NCBI RefSeq assembly: GCF_003252725.1 | Contig: NZ_QEPO01000002.1 | Coordinates: 186,001 to 250,000, forward strand | DNA: 64,000 nucleotides | DNA from: Haemophilus parainfluenzae | Lineage (GTDB): Bacteria; Pseudomonadota; Gammaproteobacteria; Enterobacterales; Pasteurellaceae | Direction: 5' to 3' | Shown: piece after piece, positions 9,289-18,418 of the stretch | Layout of the letters: the number at the start of each line of letters is the position of its first letter | Numbering within the stretch: the stretch's first letter is position 1 | Notes under the pieces: generated by a model | What the model saw: only the letters and a program-made list of their open reading frames with translations | The model's database searches: none | Told to the model about the DNA's origin: nothing | Made by a program: the position numbers and the translations under genes

Positions 9289-9936
9289 TTAGGCAAATAA
9301 ACGATCTGCGGTGACTGTCATCACTAAACCATTTTCAAGTTCTACGCGTGCGCCATCTTTTTCCACATTTAATACGGTCGCATTTTTCGCTTGTTCTGCT
9401 ACTTTCACTTTCACTTTGCTACCTGCAGAAAGTGTTGTGAAATCAACCGCACTTAGTTTTACTTGCGGGGCTTTTGGTTTGCGAGTTGCTTGATTTGAAT
9501 TTGGTTTACGAGCAGGTCGTTTTTGTTGTGCTTTTTTGGCTGCTAATTCTGCTTTGCGTTTTTCTGCAAATTTAGCTTTTGCATCTGCTAATTGTTGAGT
9601 CGCATGAGAAACATGTTCTGCGTCTAATACACCAGCAGGATTGCCGTATAAATCCACACGCTCAGCACCTTCACGGCAACCGTGTAAATAGCGCCAGTTA
9701 GAAGTGTATTGACGTAAAGCCTGACGTAATTGAGTTTTGCTGACACGTTCATCATCTTTTAATGCTTCAGCAAGATCTTGGAAAAGACCAATTTTTAATG
9801 GTTTTGCTTCACCTTCTGCAATAAAGCAAAGCGGGAATTTTTCCACAAGATATGCAATGATCGCTTTTGTATCAGTTAATTTTTGAACGCCTTCAGCATT
9901 ATTTTCAGCTTGGGCTTCAACTTGAGAATCTGTCAT
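9289..9936 (-). CDS. proQ: RNA chaperone ProQ
   Basis: Global RNA-binding protein of the ProQ/FinO family, 215 residues. The FinO domain covers about residues 20-130 (KAIIAYLVEKFPLCF through the conserved YLHGCREGAERVDLYG). A Lys/Ala-rich linker (about 125-165) and a small C-terminal Tudor-like domain (GSKVKVKVAEQ to the end) follow. It binds structured sRNAs and mRNA 3' ends. It sits at the head of proQ-prc and is divergent from letAB, as in enteric bacteria. Confidence 0.95.
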   Translation of the reverse strand: MTDSQVEAQAENNAEGVQKLTDTKAIIAYLVEKFPLCFIAEGEAKPLKIGLFQDLAEALKDDERVSKTQLRQALRQYTSNWRYLHGCREGAERVDLYGNPAGVLDAEHVSHATQQLADAKAKFAEKRKAELAAKKAQQKRPARKPNSNQATRKPKAPQVKLSAVDFTTLSAGSKVKVKVAEQAKNATVLNVEKDGARVELENGLVMTVTADRLFA

Positions 9937-10104
9937 TTCTGCGTTTTCCTAGGATAAAAATAAAAACTTGCACAGTTTACCGCACTTTTATAAGGATTGA
10001 CAATGGTTGGGCGGAATAATTCCGTTTCTAGTATAGATGTATAACTTCACAAATCCCCTCAATTAAGGCTAAAATAGTCCACTTTTTAAATTTTTGATGA
10101 AATA

Positions 10105-11358
10105 ATGACAAAAACACCTGATTTTACTCATGCCACTTATAGACTTGTGCGTTGTATTGGATGCGACGCAACGGTGTCTGTTTGTCGTCCTCAAGAAGGG
10201 GAATACGCGCAATGTCCGCGTTGCCATCATAAATTGCAATCGGGAAGTCGTTGGTCACTTAAACGTTGTTCATTAATCGCCCTTTCTATCTTAATTTTAA
10301 TGCCATTTGCTTTAGGCTATCCTTTATTGAGCTTAGATTTACTAGGTACCAAAATTGATGCTTCTGTTTGGAAAGGGATTTGGAAAATGGCAGTAGAGGG
10401 ATATTCCTATACTGCATTTATGATTTTCATCTGTGCTGTTTTAATGCCTGTCTCTTTTGCAATTTTAGTCATTATGTTGCAGATTTCTAAATTACTCAAA
10501 ATTAAGCCTCGTAATGTCTTATTATTTGTGGGTTATATTAAGCCTTGGGTGATGTTCGACGTCTATTTAGTTGCACTGGCTGTTACCATGTTTAAAGTGC
10601 GCGAATATGCCACATTAGAACTGGATGTGTATTTAATTGCTTTTGTTTTTACTGCGCTTTTAACCACTTTATTATTCATTAAAATTAATTTAGATGATTT
10701 ATGGCATGATTTTTATCCCGATCAGAAACCGGTTACCAAAAGTGATAAACCGTTAGAGCTTTGTACCGCTTGCGATTACACTTTTTTAAAAGAAGATCAA
10801 CAATACGATCACCGTCATCGAGCAATTTGCCCACGTTGTGCATCGCTTATTGAAATACCAGAGAGTGTAAAATTACAACGTGTTTGGGCGACATTAGTGG
10901 CGGGGATTATCATGCTTTTCCCTGCAAACTTGCTCCCAATATCTGGCGTTTATTTGACAGGAAGTTTGTCACAAGATACCTTGATGTCGGGTGTGATGTC
11001 ATTTATAAGCATGGGCAGCTATTTTGTTGCTTTCGTGGTATTCTTCGCCAGTATTTTTGTGCCCGTAAGCAAAATCCTGATTATGTTGTATTTACTGGCA
11101 AGCGTGCATTTTAAATGGCGACATTCAATTAAATGGCAAATGCGGCTATTACATATCGTTCACTTTGTAGGACGTTGGTCAATGCTGGATCTTTTTGTGC
11201 TAGCCTTGATGATGTCTCTAGTAACACGCGGACAGATTATTAATTTTACTGTAGGCCCTGCGGCATTTTATTTCGGTGCAGCAGTGTTTTTAACTATGAT
11301 TTCAACTTCTCAGTTTGATAGTCGATTAATTTGGAAAATTTATGACAGAAAACAATAA
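10105..11358 (+). CDS. letA: Inner-membrane lipid transport protein LetA (YebS/PqiA family)
   Basis: Inner-membrane partner of the LetB tunnel in phospholipid transport between the two membranes. 417 residues with two zinc-ribbon modules (CIGCDATV...CPRCHHK near 18-41 and CTACDY...CPRCASL near 222-249), each followed by a block of membrane helices. The next gene has seven MCE repeats, which identifies the pair as LetAB rather than PqiAB. letB starts inside the 3' end (17-base overlap), indicating coupled translation. The location next to proQ-prc is conserved with E. coli yebST. Confidence 0.92.
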   Translation: MTKTPDFTHATYRLVRCIGCDATVSVCRPQEGEYAQCPRCHHKLQSGSRWSLKRCSLIALSILILMPFALGYPLLSLDLLGTKIDASVWKGIWKMAVEGYSYTAFMIFICAVLMPVSFAILVIMLQISKLLKIKPRNVLLFVGYIKPWVMFDVYLVALAVTMFKVREYATLELDVYLIAFVFTALLTTLLFIKINLDDLWHDFYPDQKPVTKSDKPLELCTACDYTFLKEDQQYDHRHRAICPRCASLIEIPESVKLQRVWATLVAGIIMLFPANLLPISGVYLTGSLSQDTLMSGVMSFISMGSYFVAFVVFFASIFVPVSKILIMLYLLASVHFKWRHSIKWQMRLLHIVHFVGRWSMLDLFVLALMMSLVTRGQIINFTVGPAAFYFGAAVFLTMISTSQFDSRLIWKIYDRKQ

Positions 11359-13999
11359 ACCAGAATCTCAATCTATTGATGAGCAATCTAACAATGTGGC
11401 CGCGTTATTACGTAAGAATAAACGCATCTCACCGTTTTGGTTATTGCCCTTTATTGCATTATGTATCGGTGCCATTTTATTTTTCCAAATTGTGCAAGAA
11501 CGAGGAAAGACCATTACGATAACATTCTCTAATGGTGCAGGACTCGTTGCAGATAAAACGCCTATACGCTATCAAGGTTTGCAAATTGGTGTTGTGAAGA
11601 AGGTGAACTTTGCCGACAACATGCAAAAAGTGAAAGTTGAGGCAAATATTTATTCTGAAGCGACTGAGGTGTTAAAAGAAAATACTAAGTTCTGGCTTGT
11701 TCAGCCGAGTGTGTCTCTTGCAGGTATTTCAGGCTTAGATTCTTTGGTTTCAGGAAATTATATTACCCTCCAACCAGGTGATGGTGATTCAGAAGATGAA
11801 TTTATTGCGGAAGAGCAAGGCCCTATTGCACAAGTCAATACTGGCGATTTATTAATTCATTTAATTTCAGATGACTTAGGTTCAATTTCGATTGGTGCCT
11901 CTGTGTATTTCAAAAAAATGCCAGTCGGGAAAATTTATGATTACCGATTCAATAAAGACAATAAAGTTGAAATTGATGTGGTTATTGATAAAGCCTTCGC
12001 GCATTTTGTGAAGAAAGATTCACGTTTCTGGAATATTAGTGGTATCAACGCCAACATTAATGCATCAGGTGTGAATGTAGAGGTTGATAGTTTAAATGCA
12101 GTAGTGCAAGGTGCGGTATCATTCGATTCGCCATCAGATAGCCCACAAGCTGTGACTAATAGCCACTATACACTTTATTCTAATTTGCAAGCGGCTAAAC
12201 GCGGGATTGAAGTTGAGGTGACCATTCCGGTGAGTGCTGGTTTAGATGCTGGTCAAACCTCGGTTTATTATGGTGACGAGCAAGTGGGCCTTCTTTCATC
12301 TTTAAGTGCGGACGAAAATAATGAAGAAATTTTAAAAGGCACATTATTAATCGATCCAAACCAAGCTAACCTCCTAAAAACGAATACACGTATTGTGTTA
12401 AAAAATCGTAAGTTAGATTTGGGTGATGTGGCTAATCCGAAAAAATTCTTCCGTGGAGATTATTTTGAAATTATTCCGGGTAGCGGAGAAAGCAAAACGC
12501 AGTTTGATGTGATTCGAGAACATGAGTTATTGCTCAAAGCACCGAATACTTTACTCTTAACTTTAACCGCACCAGAAACTTATGGGATTGCTGAAGGACA
12601 ATCCGTGTTTTATAACAATATTGCTATTGGTCAAATTGTGAAGCAGCACTTAAATGTTGATGGCGTCAAATTTGAAGTAGCGATTGCGGCAGAATATCGC
12701 AATCTTATTCATGAAAATACTCAATTTGTGGCAGCCTCTAATTTTGATGTAAGTTTTGGTATAGACGGATTGCGTTTTGAATCAGCAACGCCATCAAAAT
12801 GGCTACAAGGTGGGGTGAGAGTATTACCTAAAAAAGGAAGTGGCGCACCGCATTCTACCTATCCACTTTATAAGGATATTAGCAGTGCAGAAACAGGTGT
12901 TACGGGCAACTTAGTGAATCCAACGATTGTGTTACATTCCACTAATTTGCCAAGTATTAGTAAAGGTTCTGTGGTGCTTTATCGTCAGTTTGAAGTGGGT
13001 AAAATTATTAACGTAAGACCAAAAGCCAATAATTTTGATATTGATGTGTACATTTATCCGGCTTATCAAGATCTTCTAACAGATAAAAGCGTATTCTGGG
13101 TTGAAAGTGCGGCACAGATTGATATTACGCCGAAAGGCATTAGTATCCAGGCATCACCAGTTGCTCGTTCATTAAAAGGCGCGATTAGCTTTGATAATAC
13201 GGGTTCAGGCAAAAATAAAACCCTTTATCCAAGTGAACTGCGAGCTAAATCAGCGGGGCAAGTGATTACGTTACTTACAGATGATGCAACGGCTTTAAGT
13301 AAAGGAATGAGCTTGCGTTATCTTGGTATGAATGTGGGTGAAGTTGAGCAGATTTCCCTCGACCAAAAAACGAATCGTATTACGGCAAAAGCATTAATTA
13401 ACCCAAGTTATATGGGAATGATTGCAAAAGAGGGTACTGTATTTAAAGTGATTTCTCCACAAATCTCAGCGGGTGGAATTGAAAACTTAGATAGCCTTTT
13501 ACAGCCTTACATTGATATTGAGTTGGGCAAAGGTCAACCTAAAACGCAGTTTAATTTAGCGCAAACCGCACAACCTCGAAATAAATACAGTAATGGCGTG
13601 CCATTTATTTTGGAAACCAGTGATGCGATGAATTTAACGGAAGGATCACCAGTGCTTTATCGCGGTGTTGAAGTGGGAACCGTTCGTAAGTTTGAATTGA
13701 ATTCTTTAGGTGATCGTGTGTTGGTACATATTGCGATTACACCGAAGTATCAGCATTTAGTGCGTAAAAATTCAGAGTTTTGGGTTTCATCGGGTTATGA
13801 TTTCAATTTTGGTTGGAAAGGCGCAGAGTTTAATACCGGTAGTGTACAACAATTGTTGAAAGGCGGTATTTCGTTCTCGACCCCATCGGGTACGATCGTT
13901 CAACCACAAGCAACGGCAAATCAGCGCTTTATGTTGCAAGTGAAGAAACCAGCTGAAGCACCGACTTGGAATTCAGGTGCATTACCTGCAAATCAATAA
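11342..13999 (+). CDS. letB: Multi-MCE lipid tunnel protein LetB (YebT)
   Basis: Periplasm-spanning MCE protein of 885 residues, close to E. coli LetB (879). A single N-terminal membrane helix (PFWLLPFIALCIGAILFF) anchors it. Seven repeats of the MCE pattern follow, recognisable by phrases such as TPIRYQGLQIGVVKKV, ASVYFKKMPVGKIYDY, QSVFYNNIAIGQIVKQ, SVVLYRQFEVGKI, MSLRYLGMNVGEV and SPVLYRGVEVGTV. In E. coli the hexamer forms a stacked hydrophobic channel that carries phospholipid. A paired-USS terminator follows. Confidence 0.94.
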   Translation: MTENNKPESQSIDEQSNNVAALLRKNKRISPFWLLPFIALCIGAILFFQIVQERGKTITITFSNGAGLVADKTPIRYQGLQIGVVKKVNFADNMQKVKVEANIYSEATEVLKENTKFWLVQPSVSLAGISGLDSLVSGNYITLQPGDGDSEDEFIAEEQGPIAQVNTGDLLIHLISDDLGSISIGASVYFKKMPVGKIYDYRFNKDNKVEIDVVIDKAFAHFVKKDSRFWNISGINANINASGVNVEVDSLNAVVQGAVSFDSPSDSPQAVTNSHYTLYSNLQAAKRGIEVEVTIPVSAGLDAGQTSVYYGDEQVGLLSSLSADENNEEILKGTLLIDPNQANLLKTNTRIVLKNRKLDLGDVANPKKFFRGDYFEIIPGSGESKTQFDVIREHELLLKAPNTLLLTLTAPETYGIAEGQSVFYNNIAIGQIVKQHLNVDGVKFEVAIAAEYRNLIHENTQFVAASNFDVSFGIDGLRFESATPSKWLQGGVRVLPKKGSGAPHSTYPLYKDISSAETGVTGNLVNPTIVLHSTNLPSISKGSVVLYRQFEVGKIINVRPKANNFDIDVYIYPAYQDLLTDKSVFWVESAAQIDITPKGISIQASPVARSLKGAISFDNTGSGKNKTLYPSELRAKSAGQVITLLTDDATALSKGMSLRYLGMNVGEVEQISLDQKTNRITAKALINPSYMGMIAKEGTVFKVISPQISAGGIENLDSLLQPYIDIELGKGQPKTQFNLAQTAQPRNKYSNGVPFILETSDAMNLTEGSPVLYRGVEVGTVRKFELNSLGDRVLVHIAITPKYQHLVRKNSEFWVSSGYDFNFGWKGAEFNTGSVQQLLKGGISFSTPSGTIVQPQATANQRFMLQVKKPAEAPTWNSGALPANQ

Positions 14000-14010
14000 A
14001 ACATAAAAAG

Positions 14011-14052
14011 AAATAACCGCACTTTTGAATCATCAAAGTGCGGTTATTTTTT
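14011..14052. terminator. Paired-USS terminator, convergent letB / kdsC
   Basis: AATAACCGCACTTT and AAAGTGCGGTTATT form a 14-bp stem with T-rich flanks on both strands. It lies between convergent genes and is probably bidirectional. Confidence 0.85.
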
Positions 14053-14070
14053 TAGGTGTTTTGAGTAGTG

Positions 14071-14616
14071 CTATTGACCCATATTTTTGACTGATTTTAA
14101 AAAGCCTTTGGCTGAAGTATAGACTTCATCTTTGCCCTGAGCATGTAAAATCATATCAGACATTTCACGGAACGCACCTTTTCCGCCGCCAAGTGAAAGC
14201 ACATAATCCACAGCATTTTGCACATAAGGTGCAGAGTCTGCCACAGCAAAAGAAAGGCCACAGGTTGCAAAAGCGGGGAGATCGACACTGTCATCACCAA
14301 TATAGGCGGTTTGTTCAACAGTAACACCTGCTTGTTTCATGAGATCCAAACAAGCACTTTCTTTTTCAAGCTTACCTAAAAAGAACAATTTAATTCCGAG
14401 ATCACTAATTCGCTTACGCAGGATCGCCGAATCTCTGCCCGATAATACGGCTACTTGAATGCCAGCATCCATCAACATTTTGACACCAAGTCCATCGCGC
14501 ACATGGAAACTTTTAATCGCTTCGCCATTTGCATCATAATGGAGTAGTCCGTCAGTTAATACGCCATCGACATCGGTGATGACCAATTTAATTTTCTTTA
14601 ATTTTTCGTTAATCAT
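14071..14616 (-). CDS. kdsC: 3-deoxy-D-manno-octulosonate 8-phosphate phosphatase KdsC
   Basis: HAD-superfamily phosphatase of 181 residues that dephosphorylates Kdo-8-phosphate, the third step of Kdo synthesis for lipooligosaccharide. The nucleophile motif DVDGVLTDG is near residue 15, a SGRDS motif near 79, and the third motif IGDDSVDLP near 127. It lacks a cap domain, as expected for this tetrameric family. The ATG overlaps the kdsD stop by one base. kdsA lies elsewhere in the window (27779), so three of the Kdo genes are here in two places. Confidence 0.95.
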   Translation of the reverse strand: MINEKLKKIKLVITDVDGVLTDGLLHYDANGEAIKSFHVRDGLGVKMLMDAGIQVAVLSGRDSAILRKRISDLGIKLFFLGKLEKESACLDLMKQAGVTVEQTAYIGDDSVDLPAFATCGLSFAVADSAPYVQNAVDYVLSLGGGKGAFREMSDMILHAQGKDEVYTSAKGFLKSVKNMGQ

Positions 14617-15551
14617 TAGCTTGAGAACTCTACTAAGCCCACAACATTATTTTCATCATTGACCACAACAAGAGAGTGAATTTTCTTCTCTTTCATCAAG
14701 TCTTCTGCTTTCGCTAAGAATTCGTTTTCATGAATCGTTTTCGGTGACGAGGTCATCAGTTCTTTCGCAGTCTTGTTAAGGGTATCTGCACCATTAGCCG
14801 TTAATGCTCGGCGCACATCACCATCGGTAATAATGCCTTTAAGTTGTTGGTTTTCCATCACTAATGCCACACCCATGCGACCTTCATTCATAATGCTTAA
14901 GCAATCAGTGAAGCTGGTATCTGGTGTCGTAATTGGTAGGCGAGTTTGCATTTGATCTTTTACTTTGCATAACAAACGACGACCAAGGCTACCGCCTGGA
15001 TGGAATTTCGCAAAATCAGCCGGTTGGAAATGACGAGCAGTAATCAATGAAACCGCAAGGGCATCGCCTAAGGCTAAAGTCACTAACGCAGAAGTAGTTG
15101 GGGCGAGGTTATTTGGACAGACTTCACGCTCTACGGTGATATCTAAAACATAATCCGCATGGCGAGCAAGTGTCGAGTTTTTATTGCTGGTTAGGGCTAT
15201 AATTTTATTGCCAAAGTTTTTCAAACTTGGAATGAGTTTATTTACATCATCGGTTTCACCGCTATAAGAAATCAGCATCACAATGTCGATCGGTTTTAAC
15301 ATACCTAAATCACCATGAAAGGCTTCTGTAGGGTGAAGGAAGAAACTTGGTGTTCCTGTAGAAGCAAAAGTCGCCACCATTTTTTTGCCAATTAGCCCTG
15401 ATTTACCAATACCACCGATAACTAAACGACCTTCGCAAGCAAGGATAAGATCCACAACTTGAGAAAACTCATCATTCAAACGTTGGCTTAGTTGTGCAAG
15501 CGCTTGGCTTTCGACAGAAAGGGTTTCTCGTGCGATTTGTAAATAATTCAT
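14616..15551 (-). CDS. kdsD: Arabinose-5-phosphate isomerase KdsD
   Basis: Converts D-ribulose 5-phosphate to D-arabinose 5-phosphate, the first step of Kdo synthesis. 311 residues: a SIS sugar-isomerase domain (about 35-175; VIGGIGKSGLIGKKM, ISYSGETDDVNKL) followed by two CBS domains (about 205-311; MTSSPKTIHENE, MKEKKIHSLVVV). Coupled to kdsC by a TAATG overlap. No kps capsule genes are adjacent, which favours the housekeeping KdsD role over KpsF. Confidence 0.93.
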   Translation of the reverse strand: MNYLQIARETLSVESQALAQLSQRLNDEFSQVVDLILACEGRLVIGGIGKSGLIGKKMVATFASTGTPSFFLHPTEAFHGDLGMLKPIDIVMLISYSGETDDVNKLIPSLKNFGNKIIALTSNKNSTLARHADYVLDITVEREVCPNNLAPTTSALVTLALGDALAVSLITARHFQPADFAKFHPGGSLGRRLLCKVKDQMQTRLPITTPDTSFTDCLSIMNEGRMGVALVMENQQLKGIITDGDVRRALTANGADTLNKTAKELMTSSPKTIHENEFLAKAEDLMKEKKIHSLVVVNDENNVVGLVEFSS

Positions 15552-15640
15552 AGGAGATCCTTATGATAAAAGTGCGGTTGAAAATAACCGTGTTTTGCAA
15601 GGCTATTCTAACGGAAGTTATTAAAAATAAGAATGAAAAT

Positions 15641-15669
15641 TTGACCACTCTTTGAATTCCCCCTATACT
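15641..15669 (+). promoter_or_regulatory. rnpB promoter
   Basis: TTGACC at 15641-15646, a 17-base spacer, and TATACT at 15664-15669, seven bases before the expected 5' end of RNase P RNA. This is a near-consensus sigma-70 promoter, as expected for a strongly expressed stable RNA. Confidence 0.85.
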
Positions 15670-15675
15670 ACGCCG

Positions 15676-16050
15676 CGAGTTGGTTAGACAATCGCTGGTT
15701 TATTGAAGCCCTTAACCGTGTTCGCACGACCTAGTGGGACAAGTAAACGAGAGGAAAGTCCGAGCTACAAAGGGCAGAGTGCCGGATAACGTCCGGGCGG
15801 CGTGAGCCGACGACCAGTGCAACAGAGAGCAGACCGCCGTGAAAACGGTAAGGGTGAAAGGGTGTGGTAAGAGCACACCGTGCCGTTGGTAACAACGTGC
15901 AGCAAGGTAAACTCCACTCGTAGCAAGACCAAATAGGAACTCAATGGATGGCCCGTCCAGAGTTCGGGTAGGTTGCTTGAGCGGCAGAGTAATTTGTCGC
16001 CTAGAGGAATGATTGTCCACGACAGAACTCGGCTTATCGACCAACTCAAC
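15676..16050 (+). ncRNA. rnpB: RNase P RNA (M1, bacterial type A)
   Basis: Catalytic RNA that matures tRNA 5' ends. The conserved core is present: GAGGAAAGTCCGAGC near 15750 (the CR-I region), AGCAAGGTAAACTCC near 15901, CAAATAGGAACTCAATG, GATGGCCCGTCC, and AGAACTCGGCTTATCG at the 3' side. The terminal P1 helix pairs GAGTTGGT (15677-15684) with ACCAACTC (16040-16047). These pairings set the ends to within a few bases. Predicted protein frames on the opposite strand of this RNA are spurious. Confidence 0.97.
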
Positions 16051-16061
16051 AAATTCATCAA

Positions 16062-16129
16062 AAAATGACCGCACTTTTGTTTTTTAGTTATCCAACTCGG
16101 GATGGAATGAATAAAAGTGCGGTCATTTT
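16062..16129. terminator. Long paired-USS hairpin, convergent rnpB / dinB
   Basis: A perfect 17-bp inverted repeat (AAAATGACCGCACTTTT at 16062-16078 against 16113-16129) with a loop of 34 bases, lying between rnpB and the end of dinB. T-rich flanks occur on both strands. Confidence 0.7.
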
Positions 16130-16139
16130 CTTTTGTGTT

Positions 16140-17207
16140 TTACCACAAGCTCATTTGTTCTAAATGGCTTTCTTCCGGTAAATTTACGTGTAATCCCACG
16201 AGACGAATGGATTTTCCGTGGCTACGTTGCCAAATTTGTTCCAGTAATTGTTGAAAGCTTTTTAGTGATAAAGGCAATCCTGTTTTTTCTAAGGTCGTCA
16301 CCTGAAAATCTTCAAATTTTAATTTCACCCCAATTTTGCGAAAAGCTGTTAAAGGGATATTCGGCGCACTTCGTTCAATGCGACGAATAAGCTCGGTATA
16401 GATATTATCTAACAATGCTATGCCTTGTTCGAGATGACGAATATTTTCGGATAAAGTGCGTTCTACGCCGATAGATTTTCTCTCCCGATGCGCTTGAATT
16501 TCACGATCATCAATGCCATGGCTAAAATCCCAAATTCGCTTACCCATTTTACCGAAGATATTTAACAAAATAGATTGGTCTAGTTTTTGCACATCTTCGC
16601 AAGTTTCTAAGCCCATTTTCAGTAAACGTTCAGAGGTGACTTTGCCTACGCCAGGGATTTTTTTTAATGGCAGTGTTTTTACAAATTGTTCAACTTCATG
16701 AGGTTGAATCACAAATTGTCCGTTCGGTTTATTCATATCGGAGGCAATTTTGGCGAGAAATTTAAGGGGCGCAACGCCAGCTGAGGCGGTCAGTTTTAAT
16801 TCATCAAAAATCGCTTGGCGAATTTCTTGTGCGATCCAAGTGGCAGATCCTGAACATTGTGTACAATCCGTAACATCTAAATAAGCTTCATCTAAGGAAA
16901 GTGGCTCAATGATAGAAGTATAGCGTTGAAAGATCTGATGAATTTGTGCGGATACCTGTTTATAAAGGGGCATATTAACGGGCACTAAAATCAGATTCGG
17001 GCATTTTTTGATAGCTTGTGCTGTCGGCATCGCACTGTGCAGTCCAAATTTTCGTGCTTCGTAATTACAGGTAGTGAGTACACCACGTTGTCGAGAGCTA
17101 CCACCCACTGCGACAGGTTTGCCCTGTAGCGTTGGATTTTCACGGATTTCAACAGAGGCATAAAAGCAATCCATATCAATGTGAATAATTTTTCGGGTGG
17201 AGTTCAT
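16140..17207 (-). CDS. dinB: DNA polymerase IV (Y-family translesion polymerase)
   Basis: Error-prone lesion-bypass polymerase of 355 residues. Palm-domain catalytic motifs are present: HIDMDCFYASVE (metal-binding Asp, and the steric-gate region) and PLSLDEAYLDVT (the DE pair). Helix-hairpin-helix fingers and thumb follow (KIPGVGKVTSERL), then a little-finger domain. The extreme C-terminus EQMSLW resembles a beta-clamp binding peptide. A consensus LexA box lies 55 bases upstream, so SOS induction is expected. Confidence 0.96.
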   Translation of the reverse strand: MNSTRKIIHIDMDCFYASVEIRENPTLQGKPVAVGGSSRQRGVLTTCNYEARKFGLHSAMPTAQAIKKCPNLILVPVNMPLYKQVSAQIHQIFQRYTSIIEPLSLDEAYLDVTDCTQCSGSATWIAQEIRQAIFDELKLTASAGVAPLKFLAKIASDMNKPNGQFVIQPHEVEQFVKTLPLKKIPGVGKVTSERLLKMGLETCEDVQKLDQSILLNIFGKMGKRIWDFSHGIDDREIQAHRERKSIGVERTLSENIRHLEQGIALLDNIYTELIRRIERSAPNIPLTAFRKIGVKLKFEDFQVTTLEKTGLPLSLKSFQQLLEQIWQRSHGKSIRLVGLHVNLPEESHLEQMSLW

Positions 17208-17261
17208 GCTATAAGTGCGGTCAAAATTAGGCGTGTTTTTAGTATATCGAAAAGAAAATAA

Positions 17262-17277
17262 CTGTTCAAGTATACAG
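17262..17277 (-). promoter_or_regulatory. LexA (SOS) box upstream of dinB
   Basis: CTGTTCAAGTATACAG, an exact CTGT-N8-ACAG operator, is centred 62 bases upstream of the dinB start. No other gene starts nearby: the neighbour to the right ends just beyond it. Confidence 0.85.
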
Positions 17278-17281
17278 CTAT

Positions 17282-17306
17282 TAAAAAGCCCACATTACGT
17301 GGGCTA
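17282..17306 (-). terminator. Intrinsic terminator after the secreted-protein gene at 17317
   Basis: AGCCCA / TGGGCT stem around CATTACG, followed on the minus strand by TTTTTAA. It ends the transcript of the gene at 17317-17814 just before the dinB LexA box. Confidence 0.8.
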
Positions 17307-17316
17307 GATAAGAAAA

Positions 17317-17814
17317 TTAACGATCAGAAAGAACGGTTTTATCACCAAATAGAATAACGCGTTCAATAGGATAAACATCAATTTTTTCTTGTTGGTTCAT
17401 AAAGACTTTGCGTGCGTCTTCAGCCAATTGAACAAACGGAATTTGTAAATTAATATTGATGGATTTGCCTGGTTGTAATGGAGTTTCTAAATTGATTTGC
17501 ATATCTTGGCTGTAAATAACTTTACGGTTATTCACATACACGCCCACCCATTGAATGTTTTTGATTGGTTTTTGACCAATGTTAGTGATTTCATGTTTGA
17601 ATGCACTTAACGCTTGGCCATTTTCATCAACCACCATTTCACGATTACCAATATTGATGGCAAGGTATTTGTCGATGTTATCACTCGCTTTTGTTACTTG
17701 TTGTGTTGCTTGCGTTGCTTTTGCGGGTGTCGCTTCTTTTGCAATAACTTGTGTGTTAAATGCTAAACATAATGCACCTAATGAAAGTGCGGTCAGAGAT
17801 TTTAATGTTTTCAT
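17317..17814 (-). CDS. Secreted protein of unknown function
   Basis: 165 residues that I do not recognise as a named family. An N-terminal signal peptide is clear (MKTLKSLTALSLGALCLAF, cleavage probably after QVIA, residue 25). A low-complexity Ala/Thr/Lys stretch (about 27-45) precedes a beta-rich domain with FKHEITNIGQKPIKNIQWVG and PLQPGKSININLQIPF. That part reads like an immunoglobulin-like or DUF-type periplasmic domain with a conserved extracytoplasmic interaction face. It sits alone between dinB and ssrA with its own terminator. A Hin uptake core overlaps the signal-peptide codons. No function is assigned. Confidence 0.75.
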   Translation of the reverse strand: MKTLKSLTALSLGALCLAFNTQVIAKEATPAKATQATQQVTKASDNIDKYLAINIGNREMVVDENGQALSAFKHEITNIGQKPIKNIQWVGVYVNNRKVIYSQDMQINLETPLQPGKSININLQIPFVQLAEDARKVFMNQQEKIDVYPIERVILFGDKTVLSDR

Positions 17815-17921
17815 TATTCGATTCCTTATAAAAAAGTGGCAAAATTTTACCCTAACTTCTCAGGTTAATAAATAGCTTCTTTTCCTTTCTTAGATTTTTT
17901 GATAAACTGCCGAACGATTTT

Positions 17922-18287
17922 GGGGCTGATTCTGGATTCGACGGGATTAGCGAAGCCCAAGGTGCACGTCGAGGTGCGGTAGGCCTCGTAAATAAACCGC
18001 AAAAAAATAGTCGCAAACGACGAACAATACGCTTTAGCAGCTTAATAACCTGCTCATAGCCTTCGCTCCCCAGCTTCCGCTCGTAAGACGGGGATAAAGC
18101 GGAGTCAAACCAAAACGAGATCGTGTGGAAGCCGCTGTTTGAGGATCGAAGCACTAAATTGAATCAAACTAGCTTAAGTTTAGCGTGTCTGTCCGCATGC
18201 TTAAGTGAAATTAAAGACGAGACTAAACGTGTAGTACTGAAGGTAGAGTAATTTCGGACGCGGGTTCAACTCCCGCCAGCTCCACCA
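17922..18287 (+). ncRNA. ssrA: Transfer-messenger RNA (tmRNA)
   Basis: Rescues stalled ribosomes by trans-translation. The 5' end GGGGCTGATTCTGGATTCGACGGG and the 3' end with GGGTTCAACTCCCGCC-AGCTCCACCA form the tRNA-like domain, with CCA encoded at 18285-18287. The internal reading frame at 18013-18045 encodes ANDEQYALAA followed by TAA, the tag expected for Haemophilus. An intrinsic terminator follows at 18324. The 3' end of ssrA is a common integration site, and the accessory region begins immediately downstream. Confidence 0.98.
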
Positions 18288-18323
18288 CAAAATAAACCTA
18301 TCAAGTCCTATGAAAGACTTTAA

Positions 18324-18356
18324 AGCCTTGAAAATAATGACTTCAAGGCTTTTTTA
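18324..18356 (+). terminator. ssrA terminator
   Basis: AGCCTTGAA / TTCAAGGCT stem followed by TTTTTTA, located 37 bases after the tmRNA 3' end. Confidence 0.85.
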
Positions 18357-18418
18357 TTGCGCTTTTAACTTCTATCAAACTCTCGAATTTGAGTAGTACG
18401 TTTAATAGTTGGCGCTTA

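Noticed and set aside
11342-13999. PqiB as the identity of the MCE protein
   Set aside because: PqiB has three MCE domains in about 550 residues. This protein has seven in 885 and neighbours proQ-prc, as LetB does.
14616-15551. KpsF (capsule-type) instead of KdsD
   Set aside because: No capsule genes are nearby, and it is coupled to kdsC.
15712-16074. Two long reading frames on the minus strand opposite rnpB
   Set aside because: They lie wholly within RNase P RNA, have no Shine-Dalgarno and resemble no protein family.
17852-18154. Reading frame of about 100 codons on the minus strand at 17852-18154
   Set aside because: It is antisense to tmRNA and its codons follow the RNA structure.
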